The notes under the pieces were generated by a model, which did not search any database, had not been told where the DNA came from, and saw only the letters and a list, made by a program, of their open reading frames with translations. Source: ZC4RG25 sp023428365 (GTDB lineage: Bacteria > Pseudomonadota > Alphaproteobacteria > Rhizobiales > Hyphomicrobiaceae). From it: DNA of 64,000 nucleotides. Shown piece by piece: positions 51,151 through 60,713 of the stretch (positions within the stretch are counted from its first letter, which is position 1; every line of letters starts with the position of its first letter). The position numbers and the translations under genes were made by a program. Location: contig JBNOAI010000011.1 in assembly GCA_050283925.1 (NCBI GenBank), positions 192,582 through 256,581 of the forward strand, in the 5' to 3' direction.

Positions 51151-52397
51151 ATGGGAAAAACGGATCGCAAGCTCATGCCAAGAGCATCCTCCCGTGCCCT
51201 GGACATTAAACAGGCCGGATGTCGGAACGCTTCAAACGCCAATGTGAAATACCGAATTGACTGCATAGTCGGCACGCGTCCGAATTTCGTGAAGATCGCG
51301 CCGATCATGCGCGCCTTGAAGAAGCGCAATCAGCTGAGCACCCGTCTCATCCATACCGGTCAGCACTACGACGTCGCGATGAGCGGAGTGTTCTTCGAGG
51401 AACTCGCAATCCCGCACCGGATATGAACCTCGAGATCGGCCCTGGTACGCTCACGGAGCAAAGCGCGCAGATCATGCTGCGTCTTGAGTCGGTGTTTTCT
51501 GTTCAGCGGCCAGATCTTGTTGTTGTCGTCGGCGACGTCAATTCGACCGCAGCAGCGACCTACGTCGCCTCGCAGTTGCGCATACCGATTGCCCATATCG
51601 AAGCTGGGCTGCGGAGCTTCGACCTGGAAATGCCTGAGGAAATCAATCGCCTGCTCACAGACCGGCTGGCCGCTCTTTTGTTCACAACGGAATACGCGGC
51701 AACCACGAACCTGATCAAGGAAGGCATCGCGAACGACCGGATCAAGTTTGTCGGCAATGTCATGATCGACACGCTTTATCATTGCCTTGGCCGCGCGGTC
51801 CCGGCTGATCAGAGCTTCCGCACCATGGCAGCGGCAGAGAATTTCGTCGAAGCAACAGCGCGTGGGTTTGGACTGATCACCCTGCATCGCCCGTCCAATG
51901 TCGACAACCCTGCTCGCCTCGCGCAGCATCTCCACGCCGCGAGGGAGATCGCGCAGAACGTTCCGCTGGTCTTTCCTCTGCACCCGCGAACCCGATCAAG
52001 GATCATGCAAGCGGGCCTGGATCATTTGCTGCTACACGAAGGAATTCTCACCACAGAGCCACTCGGTTATCTCAGCATGCTCGGGCTTATGCGCGACGCA
52101 AAGTTCGTGATAACCGACAGCGGTGGTGTTCAAGAAGAAACCACAGCGCTCCGCGTCCCATGTCTTACGGTTCGCGCCTCGACCGAGCGTCCCGTTACGG
52201 TCACTTGCGGCACGAACACGCTCATACCAGCCTCATCAGCCGCATTGACGGCTGCAGTCGCAACGATCCTTAAAACGGGTGGCAAACGCGGTGATATCCC
52301 ACCACTTTGGGATGGTTGCGCAGCAGAGCGCATTGCCCAGGAAATCGAAAATTTCCTTTCCAGCGATGCCCCTGTATCAGTCGCCTGCGCGGCCTGA
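51151..52397 (+). pseudogene. wecB: UDP-N-acetylglucosamine 2-epimerase (non-hydrolysing), split by a frameshift
   Basis: Two frames together make a full WecB/FnlC-type epimerase. The first (51151-51426) has the N-terminus with IVGTRPNFVKIAPIMRAL and HTGQHYDVAMSGVFFEELAIP and then stops. The second (51423-52397) resumes at MNLEIGPGTLTEQSAQIM. One extra G in CCGGATATGAAC near 51420 would restore IPHRDMNLEIG, as in intact homologues (FFEELGIP...NLEVG). Either a sequencing error in a G run or a true inactivating/recoding shift. A GGAGG site precedes ATG 51151. The start adds about 30 residues before the core. Confidence 0.8.
51423..52397 (+). CDS. UDP-GlcNAc 2-epimerase, C-terminal fragment frame
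   Basis: The 324-residue second frame of the split epimerase. It retains most catalytic and UDP-binding elements: VVVVGDVNSTAAATYVA, IAHIEAGLRSFDLEMPEEINRLLTD, LITLHRPSNVDN, ITDSGGVQEETTAL and VRASTERPVT. It lacks the N-terminal nucleotide loop GTRPNFVK, so alone it should not be active. The ATG overlaps the stop of the first frame as ATGA, so independent translation is possible. It ends 8 bases before the next glycosyltransferase gene. Confidence 0.75.
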   Translation: MNLEIGPGTLTEQSAQIMLRLESVFSVQRPDLVVVVGDVNSTAAATYVASQLRIPIAHIEAGLRSFDLEMPEEINRLLTDRLAALLFTTEYAATTNLIKEGIANDRIKFVGNVMIDTLYHCLGRAVPADQSFRTMAAAENFVEATARGFGLITLHRPSNVDNPARLAQHLHAAREIAQNVPLVFPLHPRTRSRIMQAGLDHLLLHEGILTTEPLGYLSMLGLMRDAKFVITDSGGVQEETTALRVPCLTVRASTERPVTVTCGTNTLIPASSAALTAAVATILKTGGKRGDIPPLWDGCAAERIAQEIENFLSSDAPVSVACAA

Positions 52398-52405
52398 TTG
52401 CCGCC

Positions 52406-53671
52406 ATGCGAATCCTGGTCTTTTCTCACTATTATCCGCCGGAAGTGAACGCCCCGGCAGCGCGGATCTCCCAGCATTGCAGGGTCTGGGCGCGCGAGGG
52501 GCACGACGTCACGGTTGTCACGTGCGCCCCCAATCATCCGACAGGCAATGTTTATAGCGGTTATCGCAATCGAGCGGTTCAAAGCGAAGTCGTCGATGGT
52601 GTCCGCGTCATCAGAGTCTGGACATTGCTGGCGCAGAACCGCAACGTCGCAAGACGGAGCCTCAACTTCATCTCGTATTTCATATCGGCAAGTATTCTGC
52701 TGCCATGGCTCCCAAGGCCCGACATCATCATATCAACCTCTCCGCAGTTCTTCTGCGGCCTGGTGGGCGGCGTCGCGCGACTGTTCAAGCGTGCGCCATG
52801 GGTGCTGGAAGTCCGTGATCTCTGGCCCGAAAGCATCCACGCTGTTGGAGCGATACGAAAGGGCTTCACCACACGCGTCCTGGAGTGGCTGGAGCGTTTC
52901 GCCTATCGGCGCGCCGATCGCATCGTTGCGGTGAGCAACGCGTTTGTCCCACACATCGCGAAGAGGACGAACGACGCCTCCAAAATCGATGTCGTCACAA
53001 ATGGCGTCGACTTGATCGAGTTTGACCCCGACAAATCTCTGCCCGACGTCAAATCTCAACTTGGCCTGACCGATAAATTCGTAGCAGTCTACGCCGGCAC
53101 GCTCGGCATGGCGCATGGCGTCACCACGATTCTCGATGCGGCGGAGCGGTTGCGGCACGACCGGCGCATCGCGTTTCTTCTCGTCGGCGACGGCGCCGAG
53201 CGGGAGCAGATCGTGGCCGAACGCGAACGCCGCCAACTCGACAATGTCATCGTACTTGGTCAGCGGCCACGCGACGAGATCCCACCCATCCTGAAAGCCT
53301 CAGACGTCGCGCTCGTCCTGCTTCGACGCTGCGAGGCCTTCACAAAGGTATTACCGTCGAAAATGTTCGAGGCCATGGCGATGCGCCGCCCGATCATCCT
53401 GGGAGTAGAAGGAGAAGCGCGGTGTCTGCTGGAACGCGCTCAGGCCGGGATTGCAATCACACCTGAATGCGCCGAAGGACTGGCAACCACCGTCCGTCAG
53501 CTCGCGAATGATCATGCCTTGGCGCAAAAACTGGGTGCCCAGGGTGCCGATTACGTGCGCACTCATCATAACCGTGAACAACTGGCGCTACGGTATCTAC
53601 GACTGTTGAGCGGGATTGTTTCGCAGCCGAAATCGACGCGCCCGTCCTTTCATCCCGTCATCCGGCGGTAG
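52406..53671 (+). CDS. Glycosyltransferase family 4, WbuB-like
   Basis: A 421-residue GT-B enzyme. The N-terminus RILVFSHYYPPEVNAPAARISQHCRVWAREGHDVTVVT and NHPTGNVYSGYRN are typical of WbuB-like transferases of O-antigen and colanic-acid loci; the C-terminal nucleotide-sugar part has VGDGAERE and LPSKMFEAMAMRRPIILGV. In other loci WbuB follows an epimerase that makes UDP-FucNAc or related sugars, as here. The donor sugar is therefore probably an N-acetylated amino sugar (inference). ATG 52406 fits the family. Confidence 0.88.
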   Translation: MRILVFSHYYPPEVNAPAARISQHCRVWAREGHDVTVVTCAPNHPTGNVYSGYRNRAVQSEVVDGVRVIRVWTLLAQNRNVARRSLNFISYFISASILLPWLPRPDIIISTSPQFFCGLVGGVARLFKRAPWVLEVRDLWPESIHAVGAIRKGFTTRVLEWLERFAYRRADRIVAVSNAFVPHIAKRTNDASKIDVVTNGVDLIEFDPDKSLPDVKSQLGLTDKFVAVYAGTLGMAHGVTTILDAAERLRHDRRIAFLLVGDGAEREQIVAERERRQLDNVIVLGQRPRDEIPPILKASDVALVLLRRCEAFTKVLPSKMFEAMAMRRPIILGVEGEARCLLERAQAGIAITPECAEGLATTVRQLANDHALAQKLGAQGADYVRTHHNREQLALRYLRLLSGIVSQPKSTRPSFHPVIRR

Positions 53672-53674
53672 CTT

Positions 53675-55372
53675 ATGGTGGAGGCTCTTGCACATCTGAA
53701 GCGTACGCTGGAATTCGGGAAGCATGTGCCGCTGCATAAGATCGCGCGGCGCTTCGAATTGACGATCCAACGCAGAATACGGGATCGCTGGCCCCTTAGC
53801 ACAAACCATCTGCCCATTGTTATCTCGCCCAATCCCGTACGCCCGCAGCCACTGTCTTCTTTTGTTTCCCCAACGCCAGCAATCGATACAGCCAAACGTC
53901 GCATCAGACTGCTCGGGCGTTCCGTGCCGCTGTCTAGCTCACATCTCATTGATTGGGCGACCGACGTCACGCCACCTGACGCTCAGCTATGGCGCATGAA
54001 ACTGCACGAGATGGCATATCTCGGCGAATGCTCAGATGAACTGTTCGCTGCACTCGTCGCCGACTGGATCGCACACAACCCGCCGACGCAGCGCGGCGCA
54101 TGGAAAGACGCGTGGAACAGCTTCACGGTTTCGATCCGTACCGTAATCTGGATGCAAGAACTCGCGAGGCGCACTGACCTCGATTGTCTGCTGGTCGCGC
54201 AAATCGAGGCGAGCCTTGCACAGCAGCTCCAGTTCCTGATGCGCAATCTCGAAAACGACATCGGCGGCAATCATCTCATCAAAAATATAAAAGCTTTGAT
54301 TTGGGGATCAGCATATTTTGAGGGAGACGATGCCAAGAGTTGGCGCAACACCGCCATAGACCTGTTGAAGACAGAGTTGCCCGTGCAGGTGTTGAGCGAT
54401 GGGATGCACTTCGAGCGTTCGCCGTCCTATCATTGCCAGGTCTTTGCTGATCTTCTCGAATGTCGTCACGTTTTGCGCGGCGATCCGTTCGGCGGGGGGC
54501 TGGATGATGCACTCCATCGCATGGCGCAGGCGACCGCAGACCTGACCCATCCGGACGGCGCGGTCGCGCAGTTCAACGACTCCGGCCTGACGATGGCCAC
54601 GCTGCCGGATGCGTGTCTCGACGCCTACGAGTGCCTTTTCAACACGCGTCCGCAACGGCAACATGTCTTCGCGTTTAAAGATGCGGGACTATTCGGCCTG
54701 CGTCGTGGCGATACGTATTTCGTAGCTGATTGCGGTCGGATTGCCCCTGACGACCTCCCGGCTCACGGCCACGGCGACATCCTGAGCTTCGAATGGTCCG
54801 TCGACGGACAGCGCATCATTGTCGATCAGGGTGTCGGACAATACAGCCCCGGGCCACGCCGCCAATTCGCGCGCTCCGCCGTGAGCCATAACACGCTCTG
54901 TTTCGCCGGTTTCGATCAGGCCGACTTCTTCAGCGCATTCCGCTGTGGACGCAGACCTGATGTGGAGGTTCGAATTTGGCAACCACGCGCTGACGGTTTC
55001 ACGCTCGAAGGCGCGCACAACGGTTTCGAGCATCTCCCAGGTTCGCCAATTCACGTCCGCCGCTTTGAGACGAGCGCCAGCGAGATTGTCATCGAGGATC
55101 GCATCGAAGGTGAACCGCGGGAAGAAGCCACGATCGGCTTCTTGCTGCATCCAAACGTCCGCGCGCAGGTGACGGGCGATCAAACTATCCTCCGTTTTGG
55201 GCAACGCGAAGTTTCCATTTCCGCCACGCAGCCGATACGCGCAGAGGATGCCGTGTGGTGGGCAGATCTCGGCCGCGAGCTTCCAACCACGCGACTTCGG
55301 ATCGCGCTACCTGCAAAAATTCGAAGCCTGCGGACAGTGCTGCGGGTTCCCGATCCGGGCACACACGCATGA
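53675..55372 (+). CDS. Heparinase II/III-like (alginate-lyase-fold) protein
   Basis: A 565-residue protein. The N-terminal half is an alpha-helical toroid-like part (RGAWKDAWNSFTVSIRTVIWMQEL, NHLIKNIKALIWGSAYFEGDDA), and the C-terminal half the Hepar_II_III beta part with PAHGHGDILSFEWSVDGQRIIVDQGVGQYSPGPRRQFARSAVSHNTLCF. No signal peptide is visible. Such proteins are common in exopolysaccharide loci with the two-domain oxidoreductase; they may cleave or epimerise uronate-containing glycan. It begins 3 bases after the GT4 stop and overlaps the next gene by ATGA. Confidence 0.85.
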   Translation: MVEALAHLKRTLEFGKHVPLHKIARRFELTIQRRIRDRWPLSTNHLPIVISPNPVRPQPLSSFVSPTPAIDTAKRRIRLLGRSVPLSSSHLIDWATDVTPPDAQLWRMKLHEMAYLGECSDELFAALVADWIAHNPPTQRGAWKDAWNSFTVSIRTVIWMQELARRTDLDCLLVAQIEASLAQQLQFLMRNLENDIGGNHLIKNIKALIWGSAYFEGDDAKSWRNTAIDLLKTELPVQVLSDGMHFERSPSYHCQVFADLLECRHVLRGDPFGGGLDDALHRMAQATADLTHPDGAVAQFNDSGLTMATLPDACLDAYECLFNTRPQRQHVFAFKDAGLFGLRRGDTYFVADCGRIAPDDLPAHGHGDILSFEWSVDGQRIIVDQGVGQYSPGPRRQFARSAVSHNTLCFAGFDQADFFSAFRCGRRPDVEVRIWQPRADGFTLEGAHNGFEHLPGSPIHVRRFETSASEIVIEDRIEGEPREEATIGFLLHPNVRAQVTGDQTILRFGQREVSISATQPIRAEDAVWWADLGRELPTTRLRIALPAKIRSLRTVLRVPDPGTHA

Positions 55373-57504
55373 GGCAGGTTCGGCAGATCTATCGCACTGG
55401 GGCCTTGTCCGTTGCCGACGTCCCCGCACCTCGGGCTGGCCACGGAAGGTTGCTGGTCGCGACACGGGTTTCCCTCATCAGTTCCGGCACTGAAAAGCAG
55501 CTTGTGGATCTTGCCCGAACGTCTCTGGCTGGCAAGGCGATGGCGCGCCCTGATCTCGTCCGCAAGACCCTGCGCAGCGTGCGGCATGACGGTCTGCGTC
55601 CAACGATAGACAAGGTGCTGGCGCGCCTCGATACGCCAATTCCGCTCGGTTACAGTCTCGCGGGCGTGATCATGGAAACCGGGTCTGGCGTCACTGGCTT
55701 CAGTGTCGGCGATCGCGTTGCATGTTCAGGTGCCGGCTACGCCAATCATGCCGAGATCAACGCAATTCCCAAAAATCTCGCCGTTCGCATTCCGGACAAT
55801 GTCGACGACGCCAGCGCAAGTTTTGCCGGGCTCGGCGCTATCGCGCTCCAAGGCGTGCGTCTGACCGCACCGACGCTGGGCGAGACCGTTATCGTAATGG
55901 GTCTTGGTCTCATCGGATTGCTGACCGTGCAGTTGCTGAAGGCCAATGGCTGTCGCGTTCTCGGTATCGATCCGGATGCCGGTCGCACCGAACTCGCCCG
56001 CGCGCTCGGTGCTGACCTAACCGTCAGCGACGACGCTGTGAACGCAGTCCAAAACTTCACCGCAGGTCTCGGCGCCGACGCCGTTATCGTCACTGCTGCC
56101 ACGTCATCCAGCGAGCCGATCAACGCCGCTGCGGAAATGTGCCGGCTCAAGGGGCGCATTGTCGTTGTCGGCATGGTTGGACTGAATATCGATCGTGAGC
56201 CGTTCTACAGGCGCGAAATCGAACTCAAGTTGTCGATGTCGTCCGGCCCCGGCCGATATGATCCGAACTATGAGCAGGATGGCCACGATTACCCCGCCGC
56301 TTATGTCCGCTGGACCGAACAGCGCAATATGGAGGCGTTCCTCCGCCTCGTGGCGGATGGCAAGGTAACGCCGCTGCAGCTCATTACGCACCGCTTTGCG
56401 ATCAATGATGCGGTGCAGGCTTACGATCTCATGCAGCGACGCGAACCACATCTGGCGATGCTGCTCACGTATCCCGAACCCACGAATGTCACACCTATCC
56501 GCGTATTGTCGGTGGCGGCATCGCCTCGTCCGAAGACCGCCTCCAACGGGATCGCTTTCATTGGCTTCGGAAATTATGCGCGGAGTGTCCTGCTTCCTGC
56601 CATCCGTGCCACCGTGCAGCCGACTCTGACGACCGTCGTCACCTCCAATGGCATCAGCGCCGACCATGCTGCAAATAAGTATGGGTTTTCCAAAGCCGCG
56701 ACAGACCCGTCCCTGGCGCTGTCCGATCCCGACACAGATATCGTCTTCATTGCAACGCGGCACGATACGCATGCCAGCCTCGCAGCTCAGGCATTAAATG
56801 CCGGAAAGCACGTGTTCTGTGAAAAGCCGCTAGCACTCACCAAAGAGGAACTCGCTGACATCGCAGCCGCAGCCCGCGGGACAGATCGCATACTTGCAGT
56901 CGGCTTCAACCGCCGCTTCGCACCGTTGCTGCAGGACGCCAAAGCCGCGCTACGTCCGCGGACTGATCCACTCGCGATGCTATATCGGATCAATGCCGGA
57001 CAAATCGCATCCGATCATTGGACGCAACGCGCGGAGGGCGGCGGACGGATTATCGGCGAAGCGTGCCACTTCGTCGATACATTAAGCTGGCTCGCGGACA
57101 GTCTGCCCGTCGAGATCTACGCCGCAGATGCCCGTGGTCATAATGACGTGGTGTCCATCATCCTTCGCTTCGCCGACGGCTCGACCGGAACAATTGTCTA
57201 CACGGCGCTCGGAGATACCGCGGTCTCTAAAGAATACATCGAGATATTCGCAGCAGGTTGCGTTGTTAAAGTGGATGATTTTCAACGCCTCTCTATTAGC
57301 CGCAACGGCCGAACGCGTACTCGCAAAGCTAAACCCGACAAAGGTCAGAAAGCGCTAGTCCGAGCATTTCTGGACGCTGCGCGCAATGGATCGGAACCTC
57401 CCATTTCGCTGAACGAGATCATTGCCGTCACCGATGCCACGCTTGCTATTTCCGACTCTGTGCGGACGGGTCTCCCCGTTCGCCTGGAAGGCGGCGTTGC
57501 ATGA
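55369..57504 (+). CDS. Two-domain oxidoreductase (MDR alcohol dehydrogenase plus Gfo/Idh/MocA)
   Basis: A 711-residue fusion. The N-terminal part is a zinc-type alcohol-dehydrogenase-like domain (PLGYSLAGVIMETGSGV, SVGDRVACSGAGYANHAE, VIVMGLGLIGLLTVQLLKANG), and the C-terminal part is a Gfo/Idh/MocA domain (IAFIGFGNYARSVLLPAI, HVFCEKPLALTKEEL, GGGRIIGEACHFVDTLSWLA). EKP carries the catalytic Lys. Proteins of this form occur with heparinase-like genes in polysaccharide loci; probably oxidise and reduce a sugar nucleotide or sugar residue, but the substrate is unknown. It overlaps both neighbours by 4 bases. Confidence 0.9.
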   Translation: MRQVRQIYRTGALSVADVPAPRAGHGRLLVATRVSLISSGTEKQLVDLARTSLAGKAMARPDLVRKTLRSVRHDGLRPTIDKVLARLDTPIPLGYSLAGVIMETGSGVTGFSVGDRVACSGAGYANHAEINAIPKNLAVRIPDNVDDASASFAGLGAIALQGVRLTAPTLGETVIVMGLGLIGLLTVQLLKANGCRVLGIDPDAGRTELARALGADLTVSDDAVNAVQNFTAGLGADAVIVTAATSSSEPINAAAEMCRLKGRIVVVGMVGLNIDREPFYRREIELKLSMSSGPGRYDPNYEQDGHDYPAAYVRWTEQRNMEAFLRLVADGKVTPLQLITHRFAINDAVQAYDLMQRREPHLAMLLTYPEPTNVTPIRVLSVAASPRPKTASNGIAFIGFGNYARSVLLPAIRATVQPTLTTVVTSNGISADHAANKYGFSKAATDPSLALSDPDTDIVFIATRHDTHASLAAQALNAGKHVFCEKPLALTKEELADIAAAARGTDRILAVGFNRRFAPLLQDAKAALRPRTDPLAMLYRINAGQIASDHWTQRAEGGGRIIGEACHFVDTLSWLADSLPVEIYAADARGHNDVVSIILRFADGSTGTIVYTALGDTAVSKEYIEIFAAGCVVKVDDFQRLSISRNGRTRTRKAKPDKGQKALVRAFLDAARNGSEPPISLNEIIAVTDATLAISDSVRTGLPVRLEGGVA

Positions 57505-58451
57505 AGGATATGCTCGCCGAAACAGATCCCGTACCACGAAGCGATGCATCGCCACTGCCGATCACAGCAGTCATTCTCACGCATAACGAGGAAATTCATA
57601 TTTCCCGCTGCCTGACCAATGCCCTGCAAGTGGCTCAGCGTGTCATCGTCGTCGACAGCTTCTCTACGGACCGAACGGTAGAGATCGCCCTGCAGTTCGG
57701 TGCAGAGATCCATCAGCGGAAATTCAAAAACCAAGCCGATCAGTTGCAATGGACGCTCGACAACTGCGACTTTGGTACTGGATGGATTCTGCGCTTAGAT
57801 GCGGATGAATATCTGGAACCGTCGTTGATTGAGGAAATTCGCGCGAAATTGACGGATCTTCCCAGCGACGTAGCGGGCGTGAACTTAAAGCGGAAGCTCA
57901 TTTTCCGCGGCCGATGGATCCAGTTTGGCGGATATTACCCAACCATCCTGCTCAGGCTGTGGCGTGTGGGAGCAGCCGACGTTCCACCAGCCTGGATGGA
58001 CGAACACACGGTTCTGAAGCTGGGCCGCTGCGTGACGTTCTCGCACGATTTCTGCGATCACAATCTCAAGGACATCACCGCCTGGACGGAGAAGCACAAC
58101 CGCTACGCCACTCGCAAGATGGCCGACTTTATCGCCATGAATTACAGCGCCGATTCGGGCCGCAGCATTGCCGCTGTTCCTGATCGCCGCTGGAAGCACT
58201 TTCTCCAGCACACCGTTTTCAGACGATGCCCGCTTTACCTGCGTAGCATCCTCTATTTTCTTTACCGCTATTTTCTCCGGCTGGGATTTCTCGATGGCGG
58301 CGACGGACTCGTCTGGCACGGCCTGCAGGGGTTTTGGTATCACCTGCTGATTGACACCAAGATCGCCGAGGCACGTACGCATATCCGCGCGCATGGCATC
58401 GAAAGCTTCCGTGTCCATCTCAAGCAACGCCACGGGATCGAGCTGCCATGA
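57501..58451 (+). CDS. Glycosyltransferase family 2
   Basis: A 316-residue GT-A enzyme with VILTHNEEIHISRCL, IVVDSFSTDRTVEIA, and the metal-binding LRLDADEYLEP. The C-terminal region has aromatic and basic residues (LRSILYFLYRYFLRLGF) and may touch the membrane. The layout resembles WaaE/KdtX-like transferases. It overlaps the oxidoreductase and the following GT4 gene (ATGA). Acceptor and donor are unknown. Confidence 0.9.
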   Translation: MKDMLAETDPVPRSDASPLPITAVILTHNEEIHISRCLTNALQVAQRVIVVDSFSTDRTVEIALQFGAEIHQRKFKNQADQLQWTLDNCDFGTGWILRLDADEYLEPSLIEEIRAKLTDLPSDVAGVNLKRKLIFRGRWIQFGGYYPTILLRLWRVGAADVPPAWMDEHTVLKLGRCVTFSHDFCDHNLKDITAWTEKHNRYATRKMADFIAMNYSADSGRSIAAVPDRRWKHFLQHTVFRRCPLYLRSILYFLYRYFLRLGFLDGGDGLVWHGLQGFWYHLLIDTKIAEARTHIRAHGIESFRVHLKQRHGIELP

Positions 58452-59656
58452 GCCGATCCAAACCTACGATCCTTGTGCTGATGGGTGGATACTGGCCCGG
58501 CCACGAGGCGACAGGTCCCAATCAAAATCTCAGGCATATGCTGTCGGAGTTGGCCGATGACTATACCTTCAAGATCGTTGCGCGCGATCGACCGCCGGGA
58601 GCGTCGCTTCCGTTGACGCAAAGCGGGGTGTGGACTGGGCATGACTTGGCTCAGGTGCATTATTGCAGGATCTCGTGGCGCGGCGCCGAGGGTTTGTCAG
58701 ACCTCCTGCGCACGGGCGATTATGATATTCTTGCGCTGAATGGCTTCTTTGACCGTGAGTTCACGATTCCTGCCCTCGCCTTGCGGCGGCTTGGCCGCAT
58801 CCCTCCAAAACCCACAGTTCTATCAGTTCATGGCGAGATGGGAGCAGGCGCTCTTCGTCTGAAAGCGGGGCGCAAACGCGCGTATATCACACTTTCCCGC
58901 CATTCCAGGCTTCTGCGGTCTATCTGGATGCATGCCACGAGCGCCCGCGAAGCTGACGACATCCATGCGCAGGACATCGGTTCGCAAGGCATTCTGAACG
59001 CACCCAACCTATGCCGCCTCGTTTCACCGAATGCATCGCGGACCAAGCTTTCCGATGGGACATTGCGATTGGTGTTCGTCGGGCGCGTGGCGCGGATGAA
59101 AAACCTGCATTTCGCAATCGACGTCCTTCGCCAAGTTCGCGCGCCGGTAACGTTCGACATCATCGGCCCAATTGTCGATCCAGCTTACTGGGCAGAGATC
59201 CGGCACAGTATTTCTTCACTCCCCAGGCACATTGAGGTCACTCACTGCGGAGAAATCACAAATGATCTTGTCCCGGATCGGATAGCGGGCGCCGACCTGT
59301 TCTTCCTGCCAACTCTGGGTGAAAATTTCGGGCATGCCATTTTTGAGGCGCTGTCGTCCGGCGTGCCGGTGCTGATCAGCGATCGCACACCCTGGCAAAA
59401 CCTTGCACGCCAGTCGGCCGGATGGAGTTTTCCACTCCATGAGCCGCAGACATTTGTGGAAGCGATCGAGAATCTGACGGCAATGACCGCGCCGCAACGC
59501 GCTGCTCTTAGGGTCGGCGCGCGAGCCGTCGCGGAGCGATACGTTGTCGGCACGGATGCTGCCGGCGCCGCGAGACGTATGTTTGAGACCGTGCTTTATG
59601 ATCGCCCCGCCGCCGCCGTTCCGGTCGCGGCGCACAATCCAGTCGCAGCCGAATGA
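58448..59656 (+). CDS. Glycosyltransferase family 4
   Basis: A 402-residue GT-B enzyme. MGGYWPGHEATGPNQNLRHMLSEL is the acceptor-side start; LVFVGRVARMKNLHFAI and LPTLGENFGHAIFEALSSGVPVLIS contain the conserved nucleotide-sugar Glu pair. Its specificity is unknown. The ATGA overlaps at both ends place it firmly in the EPS operon. Confidence 0.9.
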   Translation: MSRSKPTILVLMGGYWPGHEATGPNQNLRHMLSELADDYTFKIVARDRPPGASLPLTQSGVWTGHDLAQVHYCRISWRGAEGLSDLLRTGDYDILALNGFFDREFTIPALALRRLGRIPPKPTVLSVHGEMGAGALRLKAGRKRAYITLSRHSRLLRSIWMHATSAREADDIHAQDIGSQGILNAPNLCRLVSPNASRTKLSDGTLRLVFVGRVARMKNLHFAIDVLRQVRAPVTFDIIGPIVDPAYWAEIRHSISSLPRHIEVTHCGEITNDLVPDRIAGADLFFLPTLGENFGHAIFEALSSGVPVLISDRTPWQNLARQSAGWSFPLHEPQTFVEAIENLTAMTAPQRAALRVGARAVAERYVVGTDAAGAARRMFETVLYDRPAAAVPVAAHNPVAAE

Positions 59657-60705
59657 CGCGATCACATCATATCAACCGCAAGCCGGTCATGGTGATCGCC
59701 GGAGAATTCTGGCGGGGCTCGACTGGGCTCGGCCTCGCTGATGGCTTCCGTCGCTGTGGCTGGGTCGTGCAGGAAATCGACATCCAGACCTTCCATCCCA
59801 ATCTCGGCTCGAAGTTTTCCGAGCGGGCCATTCGCCGAGCCGTATCTCCGCTCGCGAACCGGGCCTTCCGATCTGCGATCGTGAATGCCTGTGAAACACT
59901 GCGTCCTGATGTGTTCCTTTCCATCAAAGGGACAGAGATTACGCTAGACATCTTACGGTCCATATCGGCAACGGGAGCCCGCACTGCTCTTTTCTATCCG
60001 GACTTCCATTTTGATTATCCCGACGTTGATCTCGAAACACTCGGGCGCTTTGACCGGATCATTACGAGCAAGTCATTCCATATCGAATTTCTGACGCAGC
60101 GTTTCGGCAGGGAGAAGATCTCGTACGTTCCGCACGGCTACGCCAGCGATGTGCATATGCCAGTGCGCACTTCGATGACCGAAGATGATTACGAGGCCGA
60201 CCTGCAGCACATCGGCACATGTTCGCCGGGTAAACTCCGGTGGATGTCGAAGCTACGTCAGCAACTGCCCGACGCGCGGATGCGCGTGATCGGTCCGGGG
60301 TGGAAACGGGCAACGATCGGCACCGCACTTGAGCCATCCGTCGCGTCCGGCGCGTATTACGGTTGCGGCTATGGCGAGGCCATACAAACCGCACGCATCA
60401 ACGTCGCCGTCCATTTTGGACTGGTTGGCGACTGGCAAGACAACGTCTCGACACGAACATTCGAAATTCCAGCGTGTCGCGGCTTCATGCTGCATATCGA
60501 TAATCCCGAGGTTCGCGAGTTTTTCACGCCGGGCAATGAAATAGATGTTTTCTCGACTCCTGACGAATTGGCTAAAAAAGCCGAGTATTATCTTGAGCGG
60601 CCCGATCTACGCGCGGCCATGATTGAACAGGCCTATCAGCGCGCCGTCCCCGCTTACAGTTACGACACGCGTGCGAAAGCCATCCTCGATGTCATCCGCT
60701 CATGA
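59653..60705 (+). CDS. Glycosyltransferase, CgeB-like
   Basis: A 350-residue protein with VIAGEFWRGSTGLGLADGFRRCGW at the start and VSTRTFEIPACRGFMLHIDNPEVREFFTPGNEIDVFSTPDEL at the C-terminus, the pattern of CgeB/Glyco_trans_1_2 spore- and capsule-type transferases. Probably a GT-B fold. Donor sugar unknown. It overlaps the preceding GT4 gene and ends 8 bases from the convergent DUF2793 gene. Confidence 0.82.
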   Translation: MTRSHHINRKPVMVIAGEFWRGSTGLGLADGFRRCGWVVQEIDIQTFHPNLGSKFSERAIRRAVSPLANRAFRSAIVNACETLRPDVFLSIKGTEITLDILRSISATGARTALFYPDFHFDYPDVDLETLGRFDRIITSKSFHIEFLTQRFGREKISYVPHGYASDVHMPVRTSMTEDDYEADLQHIGTCSPGKLRWMSKLRQQLPDARMRVIGPGWKRATIGTALEPSVASGAYYGCGYGEAIQTARINVAVHFGLVGDWQDNVSTRTFEIPACRGFMLHIDNPEVREFFTPGNEIDVFSTPDELAKKAEYYLERPDLRAAMIEQAYQRAVPAYSYDTRAKAILDVIRS

Positions 60706-60713
60706 CACAGCAC

